From JBKJVQ01 sp046717125 (GTDB lineage: Bacteria > Pseudomonadota > Alphaproteobacteria > Rhizobiales > Methyloligellaceae): a DNA stretch of 21,234 nucleotides. Under the pieces are notes generated by a model. It had not been told where the DNA came from. It saw nothing but the letters and a program-made list of their open reading frames with translations, and did no database searches. The stretch is from assembly GCA_046717125.1 (NCBI GenBank), contig JBKJVQ010000218.1, positions 1 through 21,234 on the forward strand, written 5' to 3'. The position numbers and the translations under genes are program-made. Of this stretch, positions 16,042-21,234 are shown one piece after another (positions within the stretch are counted from its first letter, which is position 1; every line of letters begins with the position of its first letter).

Positions 16042-16081
16042 ACGCGTTTCCCTCCTTTACCTAGGGCCGTGGGGCGGTGGC

Positions 16082-16110
16082 TTGCCGCGACCCGTCCCGG
16101 TTTCTATTAT
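16082..16110 (+). promoter_or_regulatory. Candidate sigma-70 promoter for ppiD-trpE
   Basis: TTGCCG (16082-16087), a 17-base spacer and TATTAT (16105-16110) lie in the 155-base tpiA/ppiD divergent gap. They give a predicted leader of about 80 bases before the ppiD ATG. A small hairpin CGGCG-CTT-CGCCG (16113-16125) would lie at the very start of that leader. Confidence 0.5.
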
Positions 16111-16196
16111 TCCGGCGCTTCGCCGCATGCTTGTCCGAACGTCGGGCGAAATCAATGCGGTTGCTTCCTTGATCCCCACAGAGGCTGCTGAGACAC

Positions 16197-18083
16197 ATGC
16201 TCGAGGCTTTGCGCAGAGGCGCTACTACATGGATTGCCAAGGTGCTGATTGGCCTTCTTGTCATCAGCTTCGCGGTCTGGGGTGTTTCCGATATCTTCAG
16301 CGGACCAGGGCAGGCCGAGCTGATTCTCGTTGGAGAAGAGGCAGTATCGCAGGAGGAGTACCAGCGGGCCGTTCAGCTCGAGCAACGCCAGATGAGCGCC
16401 GAGCGCAAGCAGCAGCTTTCCCTCAGCGACGCGCGTGCGCAGGGTCTCGACAACCGCGTCATGACGCGGCTCGTGGGCGGCGCCGCACTCGATTCGCATG
16501 CCAAGGACCTTGAGCTCGGCATCACGAACGAAGCCGTTGCGGATGAGATCATGCAGTCTCCGGTATTTCAGGACGAAACCGGCAAATTCAATCAGCAGCG
16601 GTTTCTGCAGGTTCTCAACGCGGGCGATCTGAACGAGCAGGCCTTCGTCCGCTCGCAGAAGCAGGCATCGATCCGTGAGCAGCTGACAAACACGGTCGGC
16701 GCTTCCGTGCCTTCCCCGCAGGTGCTGCTCGACGCGGTGAACCGGTTCTCGCGCGAAACGCGCGTGCTGCGTTATATCGAAGTTCCAGCCAGCGCCGCGG
16801 GTGACATCGCAGCACCGACCGAGGAAGATCTCAAAACTTACTACGAAGCCAACAAGCCGCGCTTTACGGCCCCGGAATATCGCCGCGTCGGCGCCATCGT
16901 AGCGACGCCCGCGACTGTTCCCGGTATTGAGGTCTCGGAGGACGATCTGCGCGCCGCCTACGAAGCGCGTAAGGATCAGCTCGGCAAGCCCGAGCGCCGG
17001 CAGGTCCAGCAGATATCCTTCCCGACCATGGAGGAAGCCAAGGCCGCGTATGATCGCATCAAGGGTGGCGTGGACTTCATGGCGGTCGCAAAGGAGCGCG
17101 GCCTGAGCGAGCCCGATGCCAATCTCGGGATGCTGCAGAAAAGTCAGCTCGCAGATCAAGCTGTCGCCGATGCCGCGTTCAAACTCGAGAAGGATCAGCT
17201 CAGTGAACCGGTCGACGGCAAGATCTCGAAATCGCTCGTACGCGTGACCGAGATTGAGCCAGGACAAACGCCTAGCTTCGAAGACGCAAAGAAAAAGCTC
17301 GAGGAAGATTTGCGCAAAGAGCGCGCCGCGGACAAGCTCGCTGATCTTTACGGCAAGGTCGAAGACCTGCGCGCGTCGGGCGCCACGCTTGAGGAGGCCG
17401 CGCAGAAGCTCGGTCTGAAATATGTGACCATTGATGGCGTGGACCGGCAGGGCATGGGTCGCGACGGCAAGACGGTCGATCTGCCTCAGCGCGGCGTCGT
17501 GGTCCGAGAAGTGTTCGCTTCCGATCCGGGTATCGAGGCGAATGCCGTCGAGGTCGAGGGCGGGGGTTACGTCTGGTTCGATGTTCTGGGATCGACTCCG
17601 GAGGAACTGAAACCATTCGACCAGGTTCGGGCTGAAGCCGAAAAGTCGTGGCGCGAGAACGAGCAGAGGACGCGTCTGTCGCGATTCTCGCGCGAGCTCG
17701 TCGAAAAGCTGCAGAAGGGCGAAACCCTCGAAAACATCGCGAAGGCATGGAATGGCGAGGTCAAAACCACGCCGCCTTTGACCCGCGCCGGCGGCGGTGG
17801 GCTTCCCGCCGATATTTCAGCCGTTTCGCAAGCCTTTGCGCTGCCGCCCCAGGCTTACGGGTCCGCGCCCGGCGCCGATCAGAACACGCGGATGGTGTTC
17901 CAGGTCATGGAGGTCCGGCCGCCTGCCCCGCCCGAGGGCGAGGAAGCGAAGAAGCTGCAGGATCAGGTCTCGCCCCTCATCGCGGATGATCTGGTCATGC
18001 AATACGTGAAAGGTCTCCAGACCCGGTACGGCGTGAACGTGAACCGTCAGGCGCTCGACAGGTTGACCGGCAGCGAGCAATGA
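16197..18083 (+). CDS. ppiD: PpiD-like periplasmic folding factor (SurA-N / parvulin domains)
   Basis: This 628-residue membrane-anchored chaperone has a cytoplasmic N-terminus, one membrane helix (about 13-32), a SurA-type N-terminal helical chaperone region (about 40-185) and a parvulin-like domain (about 268-353). An extended C-terminal chaperone part follows. PpiD sits at the SecYEG exit and helps newly exported proteins fold. Where active parvulins have a strand with a conserved His (H-I-L), this domain reads V-Q-Q-I-S-F, so isomerase activity is doubtful, as known for E. coli PpiD. The start M-L-E-A-L-R-R-G-A is typical of the alphaproteobacterial family; the ribosome-binding site is weak. 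Its TGA overlaps the trpE ATG as ATGA. Confidence 0.88.
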   Translation: MLEALRRGATTWIAKVLIGLLVISFAVWGVSDIFSGPGQAELILVGEEAVSQEEYQRAVQLEQRQMSAERKQQLSLSDARAQGLDNRVMTRLVGGAALDSHAKDLELGITNEAVADEIMQSPVFQDETGKFNQQRFLQVLNAGDLNEQAFVRSQKQASIREQLTNTVGASVPSPQVLLDAVNRFSRETRVLRYIEVPASAAGDIAAPTEEDLKTYYEANKPRFTAPEYRRVGAIVATPATVPGIEVSEDDLRAAYEARKDQLGKPERRQVQQISFPTMEEAKAAYDRIKGGVDFMAVAKERGLSEPDANLGMLQKSQLADQAVADAAFKLEKDQLSEPVDGKISKSLVRVTEIEPGQTPSFEDAKKKLEEDLRKERAADKLADLYGKVEDLRASGATLEEAAQKLGLKYVTIDGVDRQGMGRDGKTVDLPQRGVVVREVFASDPGIEANAVEVEGGGYVWFDVLGSTPEELKPFDQVRAEAEKSWRENEQRTRLSRFSRELVEKLQKGETLENIAKAWNGEVKTTPPLTRAGGGGLPADISAVSQAFALPPQAYGSAPGADQNTRMVFQVMEVRPPAPPEGEEAKKLQDQVSPLIADDLVMQYVKGLQTRYGVNVNRQALDRLTGSEQ

Positions 18084-19642
18084 GCGCGCCGCCGCGTCCC
18101 GGGTCGTTTTCCAGGGGCACGAGCGATGCCGCGCTCGAACCGTCTCTTGACACCTTCACCGCGGCATACGAGGCGGGGCGGTCGCAAGTCGTCCGCACAC
18201 GTCTCGTCGCCGACCTCGAAACACCGGTTTCGGCGATGCTCAAGATCGCCGAGGGCCGCGAGAACGCATTCCTGTTCGAATCCGTCGAGGGCGGCGCTAC
18301 CCGTGGGCGCTACTCGATCATCGGCCTCAACCCCGACCTGATCTGGCGCGCGCGCGGGTCCGCCGCTGAAATCAACCGGGCGCCGGAGGGAGACGCGCAA
18401 CTCTTCGTCGCCGAGAAGCAGCCGACTCTGCTTTCGCTTCGCGCTCTGCTCGCGGAATCCGCGATTGAGCTGCCGGACGACCTGCCGCCTATGGCTGCGG
18501 GCATTTTTGGCTTCATGGGCTATGACACGGTGCGGCTGATCGAACGGCTTCCCGACGCGCCGCCGGATGCGCTCAATCTGCCTGACAGCATTCTGCTCCG
18601 CCCACGGACAATCGTCATCTTCGATTCCGTCAAGGACGAGATGATGGTCGTGACGCCGGTTCGTCCGGCGGACGGAATCACGGCGAGCGCCGCCTATGCG
18701 GCAGCGGTCGAACGTCTCGACGACATCGTCGCCCGGCTGGAGGCGCCGCTGCCGCATCCACGCGATCTCGACATCGCGGCCGCCCTGCCCCAGCCCACCT
18801 CGAACACGCCGCCCACCGACTATCTCGACATGGTCGCCCGCGCCAAGGAGTACATCGCAGCCGGCGACATTTTTCAGGTCGTGTTGAGCCAGCGCTTCTC
18901 CACGCCGTTTACGCTGCCACCATTCGCGCTTTACCGCGCCCTGCGGCGCGTCAACCCGTCGCCGTTCCTCTATTTCCTCGATTTCGGCGGCTTCTCGATC
19001 GTCGGCTCCAGCCCCGAAATTCTCGTGCGCGTGCGTGACGGCGAGGTCACGATCCGCCCGATCGCCGGTACGCGTCCGCGCGGGGCGTCTGCCGAGGAAG
19101 ACGTACGGCTCGCGGCTGAACTTCTGGCCGATGAGAAGGAGCGCGCCGAGCATCTGATGCTGCTCGATCTCGGTCGCAACGATGCCGGGCGCGTCGCGAA
19201 GATCGGCACGGTACGTGTCACCGACAGCTTCTTCCTCGAATATTACAGCCAGGTGATGCACATCGTCTCGAATGTGGCCGGCGAACTTGACCCGCGCCAC
19301 GACGCGATCGACGCGCTGATGGCCGGTTTCCCGGCGGGAACCGTGTCGGGCGCGCCGAAAGTGCGGGCCATGGAGATCATCGATGAACTGGAGAAGGAGC
19401 GGCGCGGCATCTATGCCGGCTGCGTCGGTTATTTCTCCGCCGCCGGCGAGATGGACAGTTGCATCGTGCTGCGCACGTCGGTGATCAAGGACGGTGTCAT
19501 GCATGTGCAGGCCGGTGCAGGTATCGTCGCCGACAGCGTGCCGCAATCGGAACAGGACGAATGCGTGAACAAGGCGAAAGCCCTGTTTCGGGCGGCAGAG
19601 GAAGCAGTACGTTTTGCGGCCCGATCGCGGCGCGGCCAGTAA
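18080..19642 (+). CDS. trpE: Anthranilate synthase component I
   Basis: TrpE converts chorismate to anthranilate using ammonia supplied by TrpG, the first step of tryptophan synthesis. The 520-residue protein carries the feedback-site motif F-L-F-E-S-V-E-G-G (64-72, usually L-L-E-S). The chorismate-binding domain (about 245-510) has I-R-P-I-A-G-T-R-P-R-G (325-335), E-H-L-M-L-L-D-L-G-R-N-D (357-368) and S-G-A-P-K-V-R-A-M-E (423-432). It is a stand-alone TrpE, not the fused TrpEG of Rhizobium and relatives. The ATG overlaps the ppiD stop by four bases, leaving no room for a Trp-rich leader peptide and attenuator directly upstream. A phosphatase gene follows after 19 bases. Confidence 0.97.
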   Translation: MSAPPRPGSFSRGTSDAALEPSLDTFTAAYEAGRSQVVRTRLVADLETPVSAMLKIAEGRENAFLFESVEGGATRGRYSIIGLNPDLIWRARGSAAEINRAPEGDAQLFVAEKQPTLLSLRALLAESAIELPDDLPPMAAGIFGFMGYDTVRLIERLPDAPPDALNLPDSILLRPRTIVIFDSVKDEMMVVTPVRPADGITASAAYAAAVERLDDIVARLEAPLPHPRDLDIAAALPQPTSNTPPTDYLDMVARAKEYIAAGDIFQVVLSQRFSTPFTLPPFALYRALRRVNPSPFLYFLDFGGFSIVGSSPEILVRVRDGEVTIRPIAGTRPRGASAEEDVRLAAELLADEKERAEHLMLLDLGRNDAGRVAKIGTVRVTDSFFLEYYSQVMHIVSNVAGELDPRHDAIDALMAGFPAGTVSGAPKVRAMEIIDELEKERRGIYAGCVGYFSAAGEMDSCIVLRTSVIKDGVMHVQAGAGIVADSVPQSEQDECVNKAKALFRAAEEAVRFAARSRRGQ

Positions 19643-19661
19643 CCGGAGGGACGTTTCTGCG

Positions 19662-20177
19662 ATGCTTACGCTGACGTTGCTGCGCCATGCAAAGTCTGAC
19701 TGGGACGACAGCAAGCTTGCCGATTTTGACCGGCCGCTTGCAGAGCGGGGGTTGAAAGACGCGCCCATCATGGGCCGCGCCATGGCGGCGAACGGCATCG
19801 CGCCCGACCTTGTGCTCTGTTCGCCTGCCGTGAGAACGACCGAGACCTGGGCGTTGGCCTCCGAGGAATTGACCGCGGTGCCGGAGACCCATTTCGAGGA
19901 AGCGCTCTATCACGCGCGGCCACTGGTCCTGCTGCAGCGTCTCCGTGCAGTGCCCAATACCGCGCGTCATGTCATGCTTGTCGGCCACAACCCGGGGTTC
20001 CATGCCTTCGCGGCGCAGCTTGTAGGCTCTGGCCCCGTCAAGCTTGTCGAGGCGATGAAGAGTAAATATCCGACAGCCGGCGTTGCCAACATTGAGCTCG
20101 ACGTCGCGTCCTGGTCCGATCTTGCTTGGGGTGACGGACGGCTTGAACAGTTCCTGACGCCAAAGACGGTGAAATAG
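19662..20177 (+). CDS. SixA-like histidine phosphatase family protein
   Basis: This 171-residue protein belongs to the phosphoglycerate-mutase-like histidine phosphatases. The phospho-acceptor motif L-L-R-H-A-K-S is at 6-12 with His9. A second His109 lies in V-G-H-N-P-G, an Arg in S-P-A-V-R-T-T-E-T (54-62), and a likely acid Glu80 or Glu81 precedes A-L-Y. R-H-A-K-S and the small size match the SixA branch, which in E. coli acts on phosphohistidine proteins; the substrate here is unknown. ATG 19662 fits the family start and has GGAGGG eleven bases upstream. The frame is open back into trpE but that part is unlike the family. It separates trpE from trpG. Confidence 0.88.
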   Translation: MLTLTLLRHAKSDWDDSKLADFDRPLAERGLKDAPIMGRAMAANGIAPDLVLCSPAVRTTETWALASEELTAVPETHFEEALYHARPLVLLQRLRAVPNTARHVMLVGHNPGFHAFAAQLVGSGPVKLVEAMKSKYPTAGVANIELDVASWSDLAWGDGRLEQFLTPKTVK

Positions 20178-20209
20178 CCACCGACATCGCAAGCGACGCT
20201 GTCCACGCC

Positions 20210-20286
20210 GTAGCCCGGATGAAGCGGCGCGTAATCAAGGTCATCGACACTGCCATCCCGGATGCGCTTCGCTCCAGCCGAGCTAC
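20210..20286. repeat. REP-like imperfect palindromic repeat between the phosphatase gene and trpG
   Basis: The left arm begins GTAGCCCGGATGAAGCG (20210-20226). The right arm, read on the other strand, begins GTAGCTCGGCTGGAGCG (20286-20270). They match at 14 of these 17 positions, and partial matches continue inward to about 20240 and 20256. GTAGCCCGGATG with a GAAGCG-type core is, from memory, typical of dispersed palindromes in Bradyrhizobium-type genomes. As RNA it would fold into a long stem-loop after the phosphatase stop. The rest of the 150-base gap holds the trpG promoter candidate. Confidence 0.65.
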
Positions 20287-20292
20287 GCAAGC

Positions 20293-20320
20293 TTGACGCC
20301 TAATCCCGACGGCGCATAAC
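20293..20320 (+). promoter_or_regulatory. Candidate promoter giving leaderless trpG mRNA
   Basis: TTGACG (20293-20298), a 16-base spacer and CATAAC (20315-20320) are followed by exactly seven bases before the A of the trpG ATG at 20328. That A falls at the expected +1. The -35 matches consensus at five of six positions and the -10 at four of six. No Shine-Dalgarno precedes trpG. Confidence 0.42.
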
Positions 20321-20327
20321 TGGCGCC

Positions 20328-20948
20328 ATGCTGACCCTCATCGATAATTACGACAGCTTCACCTACAACCTCGTCCATTTCCTGGGAGAGCTTGGAGCGG
20401 AAACGCGCGTGCATCGGAACGACCAGGTGACGGTCGATGAAGTCCTGGATGAGAAGCCGTCCGCCATCGTGCTTTCGCCCGGCCCCTGCGACCCCGATCG
20501 CGCCGGCATTTGCCTCGATCTGATTCGCCGCGCAGGGCCGACCATTCCGCTACTCGGCGTCTGTCTCGGCCATCAGGCGATCGGGCAGGTCTATGGCGGA
20601 CGCGTCGTCCGCGCGCCGACACTGATGCACGGGAAGCTCTCCACCGTGCATCATACCGGCGCGGGCGTATTTGCCAGCCTGCCCCCGCAATTCGCGGCGA
20701 CCCGCTACCACTCGCTGATCGTCGAGCGCGAGACACTGCCGGCCGATCTCGAAATCACGGCCGAGACCGCCGATGGCATCATCATGGGGCTGCGCCACCG
20801 AACCCATCCGGTGCATGGCGTGCAGTTCCATCCGGAGAGCATCGCGTCCGAACACGGCCATGCGATCCTCGCCAATTTCCTCGACCTCGCTGGCGTGACG
20901 CGCAAGCCGCTCCGCGTCCGCGAGCGGGCGGTGGCGCATGCTGGCTGA
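20328..20948 (+). CDS. trpG: Anthranilate synthase component II (glutamine amidotransferase)
   Basis: TrpG releases ammonia from glutamine and passes it to TrpE. The 206-residue class I amidotransferase begins M-L-T-L-I-D-N-Y-D-S-F-T-Y-N-L, typical of the family. It has the triad Cys79 (G-V-C-L-G-H-Q), His168 and Glu170 (Q-F-H-P-E-S), and the oxyanion motif S-P-G-P-C (50-54). The start is fixed by the family N-terminus although no ribosome-binding site precedes it. GGCGC-N7-GCGCC (20311-20327) abuts the ATG. The last 11 bases overlap trpD, so trpG and trpD are probably translationally coupled. Confidence 0.97.
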   Translation: MLTLIDNYDSFTYNLVHFLGELGAETRVHRNDQVTVDEVLDEKPSAIVLSPGPCDPDRAGICLDLIRRAGPTIPLLGVCLGHQAIGQVYGGRVVRAPTLMHGKLSTVHHTGAGVFASLPPQFAATRYHSLIVERETLPADLEITAETADGIIMGLRHRTHPVHGVQFHPESIASEHGHAILANFLDLAGVTRKPLRVRERAVAHAG

Positions 20949-21234
20949 GACCGGCCGGCCGGATGTCCAGACCGTCGATCTGAAGCCGTTCATCGCCAGG
21001 ATCGCCGCCGGAGAAACCCTGTCCGAGAATGAAGCCGCGCAGGCGTTCGGCGTCATGATGGACGGACGCGCGACGCAGGCGCAGATCGGCGCGCTGCTGA
21101 TGGGCCTGCGTGTGCGCGGCGAGAGCGTCGACGAAATCGTCGGCGCGGCGCGCGTCATGCGCGAGAAGAGCTTGCGCATCGACGCGCCTGCGGGCTGCGT
21201 CGACACGTGCGGCACGGGCGGCGACGCCAAGGGC
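20938..21234 (+). CDS. trpD: Anthranilate phosphoribosyltransferase, 3' partial
   Basis: TrpD joins anthranilate to phosphoribosyl pyrophosphate, the second committed step to tryptophan. Only the first 99 residues lie in the window. They show the N-terminal helical domain, with A-G-E-T-L-S-E-N-E-A and A-L-L-M-G-L-R-V-R-G-E, and end in the PRPP-binding glycine loop V-D-T-C-G-T-G-G-D, which is diagnostic. The ATG at 20938 overlaps the trpG end by 11 bases. The gene runs off the right edge; trpC would be expected next. Confidence 0.95.
   Translation, partial: MLAETGRPDVQTVDLKPFIARIAAGETLSENEAAQAFGVMMDGRATQAQIGALLMGLRVRGESVDEIVGAARVMREKSLRIDAPAGCVDTCGTGGDAKG

Noticed and set aside
17900..18080. 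Tryptophan leader peptide and attenuator before trpE
   Set aside because: The region is the coding 3' end of ppiD with no run of Trp codons and no terminator hairpin with a T run.
18047..19798. Very long open frame on the minus strand across trpE (583 codons)
   Set aside because: It is antisense to an unmistakable trpE, rich in Arg/His/Asp with no recognisable domain, and has the look of a GC-rich codon-position shadow.

Overview
The window is GC-rich bacterial chromosome from an alphaproteobacterium, most likely of the Hyphomicrobiales (Rhizobiales). This rests on gene order and protein character: a minus-strand tpiA-secG-pyrG-panB-(YfgM-like)-der series, a ppiD-trpE-trpG-trpD series on the plus strand, the alphaproteobacterial N-K-S-E form of the first Der G4 motif, and an ndk/ABC-F/holC neighbourhood. 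The genus cannot be fixed from the sequence. No rRNA, tRNA, CRISPR array, insertion sequence or phage gene was seen; nearly all of the DNA is housekeeping genes.

Layout. Positions 2-1617 hold the purine pair purM (5' end cut off) and purN, joined by a GTGA overlap. A 265-base gap leads to an orphan cytochrome P450 (1883-3238) and a TerC-family membrane protein (3404-4453). The latter converges on ndk (minus, 4455-4877) with one base between stops. A FabH-like condensing enzyme (5010-6044) and an ABC-F ATPase (6145-8055) follow on the plus strand. From 8072 to 16041 every gene is on the minus strand. In transcription order these are tpiA, a periplasmic coiled-coil protein, secG, pyrG, panB, a YfgM-like TPR membrane protein, a small lipoprotein ORF, der and holC. 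At 16197 the direction flips back: ppiD-trpE (ATGA overlap), a SixA-like phosphatase, a palindromic repeat, then trpG-trpD (3' end cut off).

How the genes work together. purM and purN are steps of inosinate synthesis. pyrG makes CTP and ndk balances nucleoside triphosphates. trpE and trpG form anthranilate synthase, and trpD uses its product. SecG, the YfgM-like protein, PpiD and normally BamB belong to protein export and outer-membrane assembly. Der is a ribosome-assembly GTPase and HolC a replisome subunit.

No wholly new multi-gene system is evident. The most notable points are: (1) what looks like a decayed bamB between the YfgM-like gene and der, with an N-terminal lipoprotein piece and a frameshifted C-terminal tail but no beta-propeller; (2) a triosephosphate isomerase whose conserved loop-6 Trp and Ile are Cys and Asn while the catalytic residues are intact; (3) a well-placed promoter that would make trpGD mRNA leaderless, just after a REP-like palindrome; (4) an orphan thiolase-fold enzyme with an intact Cys-His-Asn triad but a diverged CoA-binding segment.
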